DNA of 64,000 bases from Ravibacter arvi (GTDB lineage: Bacteria; Bacteroidota; Bacteroidia; Cytophagales; Spirosomataceae). This document shows, one piece after another, positions 36,686 through 46,900 of the stretch (positions are counted from its first letter, which is position 1; the number at the start of each line of letters is the position of its first letter). The stretch lies in the NCBI RefSeq assembly GCF_039540405.1, contig NZ_BAABEY010000002.1:365840-429839 (forward strand), given 5' to 3'. A program made the position numbers and the translations under genes. The notes beneath the pieces are model-generated. The model was not told the DNA's origin and made no database searches. It worked only from the letters and a program-made list of their open reading frames with translations.

Positions 36686-36862
36686 GGCTCTGTTTTTTTG
36701 TCACACTCACCTCTTTCGTCTATCCAGATTGAATTCATCAATTACCTGATTCGATTGCTGACCGAGAACGAACAGACGAATCCTGAGATGCTTTTTGAGC
36801 AGCCTTCCACGCTAATATTGCTTATCAACTCAAACCTCTACCAGTCGGAATCCTCCAATTGA
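36686..36862 (+). pseudogene. Possible remnant of a type I restriction HsdR C-terminus
   Basis: Right after the array, one plus-strand frame is open for 58 codons and reads IQIEFINYLIRLLTENEQT then NPEMLFEQPSTLI. This resembles the last part of HsdR subunits ('Q..FI..II..LT.NG...P..L.E.PFT'). There is no start codon, ribosome site or upstream part, and its end overlaps the XRE gene by 25 bp. If real, it shows that another defence gene was lost beside the array. The likeness is from memory of the family pattern and is short. Confidence 0.3.
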
Positions 36863-37041
36863 AACAACTCATTAACATTAACTTGCAAAACCTCGGCAAT
36901 CTTTAGAGCCAACACCGTAGAAGGGGTGAATTTCCCCGTTTCAATCGAGTTTATGGTCTGCCGGGAGACCTTCACCTTATCCGCCAACTCCGCCTGGGTA
37001 ATATTGCTGCGGGCCCGCCCGACTTTAATCAGGTTTTTCAC
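36838..37041 (-). CDS. XRE-family helix-turn-helix regulator
   Basis: This 67-residue protein is a bare Cro/CI-type HTH: RARSNITQAELADKVKVSRQTINSIETGKFTPS covers the turn and recognition helix, followed by the last two helices. It matches the small single-domain regulators found next to small membrane proteins. Here it lies six bases after the membrane protein gene at 37048, in the same operon, and probably regulates it. Confidence 0.9.
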   Translation of the reverse strand: MKNLIKVGRARSNITQAELADKVKVSRQTINSIETGKFTPSTVLALKIAEVLQVNVNELFQLEDSDW

Positions 37042-37047
37042 AAATCT

Positions 37048-37443
37048 TTAGTTTTTATACTTGAGATAGTGGAACAGGCCAAATGCAAGCAGCAAAATAA
37101 TAACCAGCGACTGATAAGCGGAAATAGACCCGGTCAGTTTCCCCGAAGCAGGCTCCTGGCTCAGAAAGAAATAATTAATCAAATGCGTAATAACTAACCC
37201 TGCCGGCACAGCCCACGCCAGCGCCTGAAACTTCACCTGGTGAATACGTTCATCGTCTATTTTCTCCTTTGAGAAAAAAATAAAAACCAATCCCCAGCAC
37301 GAAAGACCGGAGAGCAGGTTCAGGTCGAGCAGATCGTGCTGCCGATATTTAGAAATAAAAGCGTATATCCCCCAGATGATCAGCAGTGTACCCACAATCT
37401 TCATCTTATGGGAATAGGCAAAAACACCAAAAGTACCGTTCAT
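37048..37443 (-). CDS. Small four-helix membrane protein
   Basis: This 131-residue protein has four hydrophobic helices (about 14-33, 43-58, 71-92 and 106-125) with a short charged loop SKEKIDDERIHQVKFQA between the second and third. The DERI..K..A loop is typical of small membrane proteins encoded beside XRE regulators (DUF2178-like). The function is unknown. ATG at 37443 is used; an alternative internal ATG begins MKIVGT, 13 residues later, directly before the first helix. The XRE gene follows in the same operon. Confidence 0.75.
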   Translation of the reverse strand: MNGTFGVFAYSHKMKIVGTLLIIWGIYAFISKYRQHDLLDLNLLSGLSCWGLVFIFFSKEKIDDERIHQVKFQALAWAVPAGLVITHLINYFFLSQEPASGKLTGSISAYQSLVIILLLAFGLFHYLKYKN

Positions 37444-37577
37444 AGATTGTAAAGTTTAGAAGTCTTAATGTCATGTAAACTTTACAAAAGTAGAGAATCT
37501 GTTTGGGATTCCATTCCAACATGGGCGAAAATACGTTGAACCAGATTTATTGCTTCATCGCACAGCATGTCATGAGT

Positions 37578-38369
37578 TTAATCTTTATGAATGAAATACA
37601 ACGGCCTGTTGCCGCATATCTCCAGGAAGTTATTACTAAAGGTCGAGACGCTTTGATACCCCACTTCGAAAGCCAGTTGGGAAACACTGTCACATCCCTG
37701 CTCTATTAATTCGAGCGCTTTCATCGTACGGGCTCTTTTGTAATAACCTGAAAACGACAAATCCAATTCAAGAGCAAAAAGCCGGCTGAGCGTCCTCTCT
37801 GACATCCCGAATTCCTGCGCCAAATTCCTCAAAACAATATTCTCCTGCAAATGTTCATTGATATATTCAAGCACGGGTTGTAGTCTCGTATTCGCTGTCG
37901 AAGGAAGAAAGGCGAGTCCGGACTTTGCAATTTCTTCAGGAAGCAAATCCCGTATCGCCATAAGAAAGGAGCCAGTCCGGTCGTCCTGATTCTCGGATGC
38001 AGCCCATCGTTCCGTATATCGTATCATTTCCCGCAGTAGTCCGTTGACAGGAAAAACCTTGATAAAAGGAGCCAACCGGCTTTTTTCGTCATTACCAGGA
38101 AAACAGATAGATCTCATTTGCAAGTATTGACTGGTGGACCAGATTTCGTGATCAATACCGCCCGGAATCCATACTCCATAACCCCTCGGTACCAACATCC
38201 GTTTGCCCTGACCATGCAAATGAATGCATCCCTGTTCAGCAAAAATAAACTGTCCCTGTTCGTGTTGATGCAGGTCTGAATGAAAGCCCCCCAACTGCTC
38301 GTGAAAAATCACATACGGGGTAAGGCTTTGATTTACGAGCGACGCACATTCAACAAGTCTGGCTTTCAT
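37578..38369 (-). CDS. AraC-family transcriptional regulator
   Basis: This 263-residue protein has an N-terminal cupin-like sensing domain (FHEQLGGFHSDLHQHEQGQFIFAEQG, with a His-rich metal or ligand pocket) and a C-terminal double HTH of the AraC type (NIVLRNLAQEFGMSERTLSRLF and SVSQLAFEVGYQSVSTFSNNF). The open frame extends 32 residues further upstream, but the ATG at 38369 is preferred because it leaves a 111-bp divergent promoter region before the methyltransferase at 38481. Its target is probably that divergent gene or itself. Confidence 0.87.
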   Translation of the reverse strand: MKARLVECASLVNQSLTPYVIFHEQLGGFHSDLHQHEQGQFIFAEQGCIHLHGQGKRMLVPRGYGVWIPGGIDHEIWSTSQYLQMRSICFPGNDEKSRLAPFIKVFPVNGLLREMIRYTERWAASENQDDRTGSFLMAIRDLLPEEIAKSGLAFLPSTANTRLQPVLEYINEHLQENIVLRNLAQEFGMSERTLSRLFALELDLSFSGYYKRARTMKALELIEQGCDSVSQLAFEVGYQSVSTFSNNFLEICGNRPLYFIHKD

Positions 38370-38480
38370 GGCTGATACAAACAAATAATTGTCCGGTTTG
38401 ACAAATTCCGTCAATTTAACACATCTTACCTTTGCCCAAAAGCATTCGTTCGAACTACAACTCAAAAATCATTTATCGAT

Positions 38481-39059
38481 ATGACAGAAGAAATCAACCA
38501 GCCGTTGCCCGCAAACTACCTCGAAATAGATAAAATCACGAAGGAAACGGGGTTTACGATGCCGTCCGATATGCTTACCTGTTCTTTACTCAGAACCCTG
38601 GCAGGATCCAAACCTTCCGGGTACTTCCTGGAGCTGGGAACTGGGACAGGCCTCTCCACCGCATGGATTCTCGACGGTATGGACAGCCATTCCACCCTCA
38701 TCTCACTGGACCATGATGAATCCCTTTTGGCCATCGCCGGAAAATATCTGGGAGCAGACAATCGCCTCGACCTTGTTCACATGGATGGTGAAGCGTGGAT
38801 TATGAACAACCGCAGCCAGAAATTTGATTACATATTTGCCGATACCTGGCACGGGAAATACCTGTTGCTAGAGGAAACGCTGGCCCTGTTAAAAAAAGGC
38901 GGTCTTTATATCATCGACGATATGCTCCCGCAGCCCAACTGGCCCGAAGGCCACCAGGAGAAAGCAGCAAACCTCGTTGAATACCTCGAAAACAGGTCGG
39001 ATCTGCTGGTCACCAAACTGAATTGGGCCACGGGCATCCTGATCGCCGCGAAGCGATAA
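38481..39059 (+). CDS. SAM-dependent O-methyltransferase-like protein
   Basis: This 192-residue protein is a class I methyltransferase related to the catechol/caffeoyl-CoA O-methyltransferase group. SAM-binding is at YFLELGTGTGLSTAW, followed by LISLDHDE, DYIFADTWHGKY and LYIIDDMLPQPNW, where acidic residues would bind metal. Its size is close to other small stand-alone members. The divergent AraC regulator suggests control by a small ligand. The substrate is not known. Confidence 0.82.
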   Translation: MTEEINQPLPANYLEIDKITKETGFTMPSDMLTCSLLRTLAGSKPSGYFLELGTGTGLSTAWILDGMDSHSTLISLDHDESLLAIAGKYLGADNRLDLVHMDGEAWIMNNRSQKFDYIFADTWHGKYLLLEETLALLKKGGLYIIDDMLPQPNWPEGHQEKAANLVEYLENRSDLLVTKLNWATGILIAAKR

Positions 39060-39103
39060 AACATTCTTATCAATATACGCGAGCAAAGGCCGCAGCCGCC
39101 GGG

Positions 39104-40945
39104 TTATTTTTCAAGTGCCGGCCTGCGGCTCTCCGCAGTCTGAAGCAATCGTTTCGCCGCTCTTACGTCGTAGTCACTGTCTTTCGGGTTCCCTTTCAGG
39201 AGTGCCCCTGCATTTTCCAGCGCAGGCGCCGCATGTGCTCCGGCAAGCTCCAGCACATTCAACGCCTGCACACGTGCCATGCGGTTATCGCTCTTCAGCG
39301 CTTCGCTGAGTACCGCTACCGGCTTGCCGGTTTCCCCGAGGTTCAGCAAGGCTTCGGAAGCGGCAATACGCACGCTTATCTCAGGGTCATCCAGGAGGCG
39401 ATCCAGCTTTCCCTTTGCCGGGGCAGCGTCTGCCTTCAGGACAATAGTCCCGATAACCGCCCAATAACGTACTACAGGATCAGGATCAGTAAGTTTTCTA
39501 ATGATTTCCGTCAATTTTTCCGGGTTTCGCGACGACGCTATCTCCGCCGCTTCCAGCACTTTTTCCAGGTTGTATGCGCCGCTCTTTGCATAATCGGCCA
39601 GGCTGCCCGATTTCGAAATTTCACTGAGCCTGGCCTCCGGTATGAACCCTACGTCCTTTGAAGCAAGCATCCAGTCGCGATTGGCTTTCCTGAATCTTTC
39701 AAGCGTGTTTCTATATTTCGGATCGCCGGCCAGGTTATGGACGTTGTGCGGGTCATTTTCAATATCGAAGAGCTCTTCAGCGGGCTTTTCTTCCCAGAAT
39801 TTCCGTTGAATTTCATTAAGCCGCCCGGCCTTGTACGCCGCTTCCCAGGAAGGAACCGATTGCGCCTTCCAGAGGTATTCGAGCGGCTGGGCATACACCC
39901 GGTGCGGAATGTAATTGCGGATATAACGGAATTTTTTGTCGCGAACCGTTCTCGAAAGATCGATGCGCTCGTCCATCCTGCCCCGGAAGCCGTAGGCATA
40001 CGCAGGTTCCTCCGTCCGCTGCTCACCAAGGAAAGCTTTGCCCTGCATATAAGGCGGGATTTTGATGCCGGTGAGGCTCAGAATCGTAGGAGCAAAATCC
40101 AGGAATGTAACCAGGCGGTCCGTGACAGTACCTCCTTTTGCCGGCGCCAAAAAAGCATATTTTTCGGGGAAGCGCACGATCAGCGGAACGCGCAGCCCGG
40201 ATTCATATACAAATCGCTTGCTCCTGGCCAGAATGCCGCCGTTATCTGCGTAGTAAAAAACAATGGTATTTTCCGCGAGGCCTTCCTTTTCCAGCTGTGC
40301 CAGCAGCTCTCCGGCCTGGCGGTCCATTTCTTCCACCTTGTCATAATATTGCGCCCAATCCCGCCTCATTTCCGGCGTGTCAGGATGATAGGGCGGCAGG
40401 TTGACTTTCCCTGGATCGTGCTTTAATTCATTTTCCGGAACGAGTTTATGGATGGAGCTTTCGTGCGAGACATTCAGGTTAAAGACTGCGAAAAAAGGCT
40501 GACCGGGCCGCCGGTTCCGGTAAGTAGCCTTCGGGCTCGACTCGTCCCACGCTTCGGGTTGATCAATGGTATTGTAGTCTTTTTTCGAGTTATTGGTCGT
40601 ATAATAACCGGCCTCCCGCAGGTAGTGCGGGAAAAACCGGACATACGAAGGTACCGGGTATTCACTCCGCATGTGCTCGGTACCAAGCGTGGGCGGGTAC
40701 ATGCCGGTAATAAGCGTGTTACGGGAGGGCGCACAAACAGGCGCCGTTGCAAAGGCATTTTTAAACAGAATCCCTTCTCCTGCGAATTGGTCCAGGTGGG
40801 GCGTGGTTGCAAATGTATCGCCGTAGCACCCGAGAAACGGGCTGTTGTCTTCGCTGACAATCCAGAGAATATTGGGGCGGTCGGCCGGCCTGGCTAATAC
40901 CGGGCCGATACCGACAGAAAAAAGTAAAAAGAGTCTGAAAAACAT
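39104..40945 (-). CDS. Secreted sulfatase with C-terminal HEAT repeats
   Basis: This 613-residue protein is a type I sulfatase. After a signal peptide (cleaved near VLARP), NILWIVSEDNSP carries the first metal-binding acidic residue and APVCAPSRNTLITG is the signature whose Cys becomes formylglycine (C-x-P-S-R). YYADNGG supplies the second metal site. The catalytic part ends near residue 470. From about 485 the sequence turns to HEAT-type repeats (DPDPVVRYWAVIG, DDPEISVRIAASEAL, SDNRMARVQALNVL), an uncommon addition that may mediate protein contacts. It lies 17 bp after another sulfatase in the same operon. It removes sulfate esters from a glycan in the periplasm; the exact linkage is unknown. 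Confidence 0.9.
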   Translation of the reverse strand: MFFRLFLLFSVGIGPVLARPADRPNILWIVSEDNSPFLGCYGDTFATTPHLDQFAGEGILFKNAFATAPVCAPSRNTLITGMYPPTLGTEHMRSEYPVPSYVRFFPHYLREAGYYTTNNSKKDYNTIDQPEAWDESSPKATYRNRRPGQPFFAVFNLNVSHESSIHKLVPENELKHDPGKVNLPPYHPDTPEMRRDWAQYYDKVEEMDRQAGELLAQLEKEGLAENTIVFYYADNGGILARSKRFVYESGLRVPLIVRFPEKYAFLAPAKGGTVTDRLVTFLDFAPTILSLTGIKIPPYMQGKAFLGEQRTEEPAYAYGFRGRMDERIDLSRTVRDKKFRYIRNYIPHRVYAQPLEYLWKAQSVPSWEAAYKAGRLNEIQRKFWEEKPAEELFDIENDPHNVHNLAGDPKYRNTLERFRKANRDWMLASKDVGFIPEARLSEISKSGSLADYAKSGAYNLEKVLEAAEIASSRNPEKLTEIIRKLTDPDPVVRYWAVIGTIVLKADAAPAKGKLDRLLDDPEISVRIAASEALLNLGETGKPVAVLSEALKSDNRMARVQALNVLELAGAHAAPALENAGALLKGNPKDSDYDVRAAKRLLQTAESRRPALEK

Positions 40946-40962
40946 GATCCTGGAATTGAAGA

Positions 40963-42402
40963 TTAAAAGGGGCCTTTTTCATTGATAAGATCGGCTTTTT
41001 TTGCTGAGCCGGGCATTTCGCCACGCTTTCCTTTCGCAGGCAGCGCCTGGCCATTTTCCCGGTCATACCAGTCCGGGGTGAGGTGCTCCGGCTCGGTGTC
41101 GCCGGTTTCCAACTGCCATTGACGGAGTACAGTCCGCAGTTCGTCCAAAGTACCGGCGTATTTCCTGTTTCCGGCCTGGTTGACCGATTGGGCCGGATCC
41201 TGCCGGTTATCGAACAGCTCTTCTGCAGGCCGGGGCTTCAGAAATACATCGTTTTGAAGGCGTGTGAGCGCAGGCCTGGCGGCTTTCAAAGAAGCCGCCG
41301 ACGGACTTTGGTTGGCATCAATAGGCCCGCCGTTGTCAAGACCCGTCCGTTTGTTAACAATGTAAAGAAAACTAACAGAACGAACCGATCGCTCGTAAGC
41401 AGCATAATCGTGCCAATTGTGCTCGGCAAATACAAACTTCCGAAACGCTTGTGCCGGATCGGCAAACAGTCCTGCAAAGCTTTTGCCCTGGACAGAAGCC
41501 GGAATGACAGCACCCGCTAGTTCCAGCAGCGTCGGTGCAATGTCAATGCTGCTTACCAGGCTGCCGCAGCTCTGCCCCGAGGTTATCCCGGCGGGCCATC
41601 GGACAATAAAGGGAGTTTTTAGACCGGCATCGTACAGCCTGGTTTTGCTGCCGGGAAACGCCCTTCCGTTGTCGGAAGTAAATATGATCAGGGTATTGTC
41701 GGCAATCTTCTGTCGTTCCAATTCCCCGATGAGCGCTCCAATATGACCGTCCAGACGTGAAATTTCATCGTAATATTTTGCGAGATCCTTCCTCGTTTCT
41801 TCGGAATCTGCCAGGTTTGGCGGTACCTCTACTTCCGAATCCGGATTGTGCACAGCAGGCGTTCCGGATGACCAGGGCCGGTGCGCGTCGAACGGCGCCA
41901 GCCAGAAAAAGAAGGGTTTTCCGGCGGGGCGCGAATTGAGAAGATTGAGCCACTGGCCCTCTCCCCCATCGCCGTTAAGCTGCCTGTCGACCAATAGCGT
42001 ATCATAAGCTCTTTTGGTGAACGCTCCTTCGTGCCATTTCCCGGCGAGTGCGGTGAAATACCCCCTCTGCCTTAACGACTCAGGGAAATAGCTCAAATGC
42101 GCCGGGAGAGGCGTGTGCAATTCTGCGGCGCCGGTATTGTGCGGATACCTGCCGGTAAGAATACTGGTACGGCTCGGACTGCATGAGCTCGCAGTCAGAA
42201 ATACGTTGCGAAACAGCATTCCTTCCCTTGCCATTTTATCGAGGTGAGGTGTCTTTACTTTTTTATTGCCATACGCACCAATGTCGTCCCAGCTGATATC
42301 ATCGCCGATGATAAAGATAATATTGGGCGATTGCCCGGCGATGGAAGGGCCTCCCGAAAGAAAAGACAGGAGGATTATCAAAGGCAGCGTGAAGCGCTTC
42401 AT
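40963..42402 (-). CDS. Secreted sulfatase
   Basis: This 479-residue protein is a second Cys-type sulfatase. The ATG at 42402 gives a clean signal peptide (MKRFTLPLIILLSFLSGG, cleaved near SIAGQ); the frame is open 21 residues upstream without a signal. Key motifs are NIIFIIGDDISWDD (metal ligands), SSCSPSRTSILTGRYP (formylglycine site) and IFTSDNGRAFPG. It resembles heparan N-sulfatase/sulfamidase-like S1 family members, but I do not fix the subfamily by eye. It follows the SusD gene in the same direction and needs a sulfatase-maturing enzyme, which is not encoded in the window. Confidence 0.92.
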   Translation of the reverse strand: MKRFTLPLIILLSFLSGGPSIAGQSPNIIFIIGDDISWDDIGAYGNKKVKTPHLDKMAREGMLFRNVFLTASSCSPSRTSILTGRYPHNTGAAELHTPLPAHLSYFPESLRQRGYFTALAGKWHEGAFTKRAYDTLLVDRQLNGDGGEGQWLNLLNSRPAGKPFFFWLAPFDAHRPWSSGTPAVHNPDSEVEVPPNLADSEETRKDLAKYYDEISRLDGHIGALIGELERQKIADNTLIIFTSDNGRAFPGSKTRLYDAGLKTPFIVRWPAGITSGQSCGSLVSSIDIAPTLLELAGAVIPASVQGKSFAGLFADPAQAFRKFVFAEHNWHDYAAYERSVRSVSFLYIVNKRTGLDNGGPIDANQSPSAASLKAARPALTRLQNDVFLKPRPAEELFDNRQDPAQSVNQAGNRKYAGTLDELRTVLRQWQLETGDTEPEHLTPDWYDRENGQALPAKGKRGEMPGSAKKADLINEKGPF

Positions 42403-42486
42403 AAGTCTCGGTTTGGCAATTGAAAAGTAAACAATTTCAAGCCCGGAATACAATGCTTTGACCATAAATTACACAATGATACCCTG

Positions 42487-43944
42487 TTAATACGTATTTT
42501 GTGTCAGGCCCGGATTCACATCAATAGCGCTCTGGGGAATCGGGAACAAGAGTTTGCTTTCGGTAATGTTATAGCCTTTCGACCTCAGCACCTCAACGGC
42601 CCGGCCTGTTCTGACGAGGTCAAAAAAGCGATGGAACTCGAAGCACAGTTCTACCCGCCGCTCGTGCTCAAGGGCCTGAGCCAGGGTTTTGTACGCTGCG
42701 GGATAACCGGTGCTCCCGAATTCCGGGAGGCCCACCCGGCGGCGTACCTGGTTGAGGTACCCTGGATCCCCGGTGACTTCCGAATACATCAAAAGGATGT
42801 CTGCATACCGGATCAGCTCAAAATTCTGGCCCGGGTACCGCCAGTTCGGGTCATAGAATTTTTGTGTGAACGGGTAGTCGATAAAAGCACCGGTTTCGAG
42901 ATTGACATAGCCCGGGTATACCGAAATGTTCCTGCGGACGGTATCCGCTTTCTCAAATTCATTCAGCAGGTCTTTGGTAGGTGTGTTCATTCCCGCCCCG
43001 CGGAAAGTTTCCGTACTTCCCGGCAAATGAAACGCCCAGTGATAAGGGGTATAGGTTTGCTGGTGATTGCTGTTGACCGCATTCTGTCCGGCCAGATATT
43101 GTAGTTCCAGTACGGATTCTTTCGAGTTTTTGGTAGCCGGCAGAAAGGCAAAGGCATAATCGTCGCTGTTGATTACCCCGTCGCGGTTGGCATCGAGCGA
43201 GTAAATTTTACTGTCAATGATCGATTTCAGCTCTTCCGCAGCGCCGGCCGGGTTACCGTGGGTCAGATGTACTTTTGCCAGAACAGCCGCAGCGGCATAA
43301 CGCGTAGCACGGCCGGTATTGGCGCCGGTATAGGTTTCGGGAAGTACCGATTTGCAGAAGGCGAGATCGGTTATGATCTGTTGGTAGACGACTTCTTTCT
43401 TCTCGCGCAGGTAAGTGTAACTTTCGTCAGGAGTTACCACTTTCAGCGGGAGCGGGATGTCGCCCCAAACCCTCACCATGTTGAAAAGCAAAAGGGAACG
43501 CACGAAAACCGCTTCTGCCCGAAGCCGCTCTTTCAGGGCTGGATCACTGAACTGAATGGCCGTTTTATCGAGCTGGCCTATAACATTGTTGCAAATATAA
43601 ATTGCGCTATAGGCATTGTTCCAGGCGGTCTGAATCAGGCCGTTATTGGGCTGGATGCGAAATGCCTTGATGTCGTCTTCGAAAGTAGTAGCCCCTCCCG
43701 AAAATTCGATATAGGTGTTGTCCGAATACAATTCACCGAACAAATCAGCGAGTCCGCCGGCAGCATAGGTGAGATTGAGCTCCCGGTAGACATCGTTGAC
43801 CGCCTGAAGCATCTGCGCCTCTGTAGTATAAAAATTGCCTTCGGTAAGCCTGGTTTCCGGGAACCGGTCCAGTTGGGATACATCGCAGGAAGTTATCGCC
43901 AGCACGGCGAAGAAATAAGTGAGGTATGTTTTTAAAGTATTCAT
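42487..43944 (-). CDS. SusD-family nutrient-binding outer membrane lipoprotein
   Basis: This 485-residue protein is a RagB/SusD family glycan-binding lipoprotein. The signal ends in the lipobox AITSC; LTEGNFYTTEAQMLQAVNDVYREL is the common N-terminal helix-turn region, and the C-terminal half has NFELIRYADILLMYSE and EHERRVELCFEFHRFFDLVRTG, the hallmark SusD motifs. It sits on top of the SusC barrel encoded 13 bp upstream, and the two sulfatases follow it, so this pair probably handles a sulfated glycan. Confidence 0.95.
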   Translation of the reverse strand: MNTLKTYLTYFFAVLAITSCDVSQLDRFPETRLTEGNFYTTEAQMLQAVNDVYRELNLTYAAGGLADLFGELYSDNTYIEFSGGATTFEDDIKAFRIQPNNGLIQTAWNNAYSAIYICNNVIGQLDKTAIQFSDPALKERLRAEAVFVRSLLLFNMVRVWGDIPLPLKVVTPDESYTYLREKKEVVYQQIITDLAFCKSVLPETYTGANTGRATRYAAAAVLAKVHLTHGNPAGAAEELKSIIDSKIYSLDANRDGVINSDDYAFAFLPATKNSKESVLELQYLAGQNAVNSNHQQTYTPYHWAFHLPGSTETFRGAGMNTPTKDLLNEFEKADTVRRNISVYPGYVNLETGAFIDYPFTQKFYDPNWRYPGQNFELIRYADILLMYSEVTGDPGYLNQVRRRVGLPEFGSTGYPAAYKTLAQALEHERRVELCFEFHRFFDLVRTGRAVEVLRSKGYNITESKLLFPIPQSAIDVNPGLTQNTY

Positions 43945-43957
43945 TTTTCCGGGATGG

Positions 43958-46900
43958 TTAGAAGCCGATATTGAGGCCGATGGTGTAAGATTTTGCCGAA
44001 GGATACGGGGAGTGGGTTACCCCTCTGGCGGCAACGTTGGTTGCGCTGCCATTGAAATTCTCAGGGTCAAAGACCGGCGCTTTTTTGTACGTAAATGGGT
44101 TTTGCGCATTCACATAGAACCGGAGCGATTCCAGTTTGAGCCTGGAAAGAATGGCCGGCGGCACCGTGTAACCCAATGTCAGGCTTTTTACGCGCAGGTA
44201 AGAGCCGTCTACGATCCAGTAGCTGGAAGCCGTCTTTTCGTAGCCGTCGAGGTCGACCGTTAATTTATAATGGTAGCCATCACCCGGTTCTGCCTCTGAA
44301 CGCCAGCGATTGGTCATTTCCTTATAATAATTGCGGCCTTCGTGGTACAACATGGAGCGGTGGATGTTGTTGTCGTAGACATCGCTGCCCTGAACTCCCT
44401 GCACCAGGATATTGAGGTCAAACCCCTTATAGGTAAAGTTGTTGGTCACTCCCCATATGAAGTCCGGTGTGTAGTTACCGATAATGGTACGATCGGCCGC
44501 GTTGAGCTTCCCGTCGCCGTTGATATCCACGTAGCGGCCGTCACCCGGCTTCGCGGAAGCATACCGCGAAGGGTCTGCGTCCACTTCAGCCTGGTTCATA
44601 TAGACGCCGTCATATCGGTAGCCGTAGAAACTAAAAATCGGCTGTCCGACCTGGTTGATGGATTCCATACCGAAGCCCGGCTGGTAGATCATGGGGGCGT
44701 TGTCTTTCCCCAGGGCAAGCACTTTGTTCCTGTTTTGAGAGAAATTGATTTGCGAGCTCCAGGTAAGCGCTCCCGTCAGGTTATGCGTCGCCAGGTTGAG
44801 CTCGAAGCCGCGGTTCTGCAGTTTTCCGATATTCTTAAAAACGCTGTTGAACCCGGAGACAACCGGCACCGGCACATCGAGCAACAAACCGTCGGACTTT
44901 GAGAGGTAATAGTCGGCTTCAAAAGAGACGCGGTTGTTAAACAAGCCGATATCAACGCCGGCATTCAATTGCCGCGTGCGCTCCCATTCCAGGTCGGGGT
45001 TGGTGATGCTGCCCGGGTAATAGGTGGTGTTGAGCGTATTGCCGAAGGCGACACGACCCTGGGCCATGGAACCAATCCATTTATAGTCGGCGAAACGGTC
45101 GTTGCCGGTGAGGCCGTAGCTTGCCCGGACCTTAAAATTGTTGAGGAAACCCACATTTTTGAGAAAATTTTCTTCCGATGCAATCCAGCCCCCCGAGACT
45201 GAAGGAAACAAGCCCCATTTGTTATTGGGACCGAACCGGGACGACCCGTCCCGCCTGATACTGGCAGACAACAGGTACTTCCCTTTAAGGCTGTAATTCA
45301 ATTTGGAAAAGTAGGAAATCAGAACGCTTCGGGTTTTATTGTCTTCTGACTGAAAAACTGTCTTCCCGGCGCTCAAAGCCTTGACCAGGTCGTTGTCATA
45401 CCCCCTGCGCTCCTGGTTGGTGTAGTAGTAATCGTTGCTGTTATACTCCATCCCGCCCAGCACCGAAAAAGAATGCTCACCGAAAGACTTGTCGTAGGTA
45501 AGCAGGTTTTGCGAAGTATAGTTCAGCGTTCTGCCCTGGTTGACGGTCATAATCCCTTCCGTGTAATAACTGGGGCCGAGGTTGTGATTCACCGCCTGGT
45601 AATTGGTATTGTCAGCCCGGTTGACATAGAAATTGAAGGATGACTTAAAACGCAGCCCCGGCAGCAGATCCAGGCCGACGAAGAAGTTCCCGAGGCTATT
45701 GAATTGCTGGTGCTGTATATCGTCCGTAATCTGGTAAAGCGGGTGCCCGTTTTTGGGCCGGAACAAGATCGCATCATATTTTTCAAAACCGGGTGTATTC
45801 GCCGGGGCGCCGAGCAACCCGTTGTTTCCGTAAACCGGGTAAATGGTCGGGTACTGGACAGCCCATTCAACGGTTCTGTTATAGGGCTCGTTTTCGTGAT
45901 CGTAACTCATATTTAGCGCTCCGCCAATATTCAGCCAGCTTTTGATCCGGGAGTTTGCCTTGAGGCTGAAAGTGTATTTACGGTAGTCCGAGGTAATGAC
46001 AATTCCCTGCTGCCTGACATAGCCGGCAGATACGATAAAATTGGTCTTGCTATTGCCGCCGCTCCCGTTCAGCTCGACTTTATGCATCGGCGCAGTTCTG
46101 AAAATCAAATCCTGCCAATCGGTGTTTTCCAGGGTTTCCGGGTTGTCGAAGGCGGTCGGCCAGGTATATTTGTACTGTTTTCTGGCCTCGATCGTGTTGG
46201 GGGCATTCGGGTCGCCCCCACTCTCTATCCAACCGTTCTGAGCGGCGTCTATAGACGCCTGTGCATACTCCCGCGAATTCATCACCTTTATCCGGTCGAT
46301 GGGGCGCTGAGAGGTATAGGCATAATGGACATTGAACTTCGTTTTTCCCTCTTTCCCGCTCCTGGTCGTGATCAGGATCACACCATTGGCGCCGCGCGAA
46401 CCGTAAATAGCCGCCGAAGAAGCATCTTTCAGGATTTCTATGGATTCGACATCACCCGGGCTCAGCAAGTTCAGGTCATAGCCGGGGATCGGCATGCCGT
46501 CAATTACAATCAGCGGGGAGCTGCCTGCCGATATGGAGTTGATACCCCTGATCTGAATCGTCGACGAAGTACCTGGACGGCCATTGCCCGATAATACCTG
46601 CACGCCGGGTACTTTGCCGTAGAGCGCCTGACCCAGCTCCACAAGCGGCCGGCTGTTAATTTCACGGTCCAATTTTACAGACCCGACGGCGCCGGTAACG
46701 TCGCTTTTCTTCTGCGTTCCGTAGCCGACCACCACAATTTCGCTCAGCTGCCGGATGTCCGGTTCAAGGTCGGTATCGAGGTGGGTCCGGTTGCCAACCT
46801 CCAGTGCCCGGGACTGATAGCCGATGCCTGAAAATACCAGGATGCCGTCGCCCGGAACCTGTATTTCATAGTGTCCTTCAGCATTGGTGGTAGTGCCCAC

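Noticed and set aside
18841..36862. Direct repeat of the tRNA-Val 3' end as an attachment site for the island
   Set aside because: I looked for the GGTTCGAATCCC and AACTCCCACCA words further right and did not find a second copy; a computed search would be needed to be sure.
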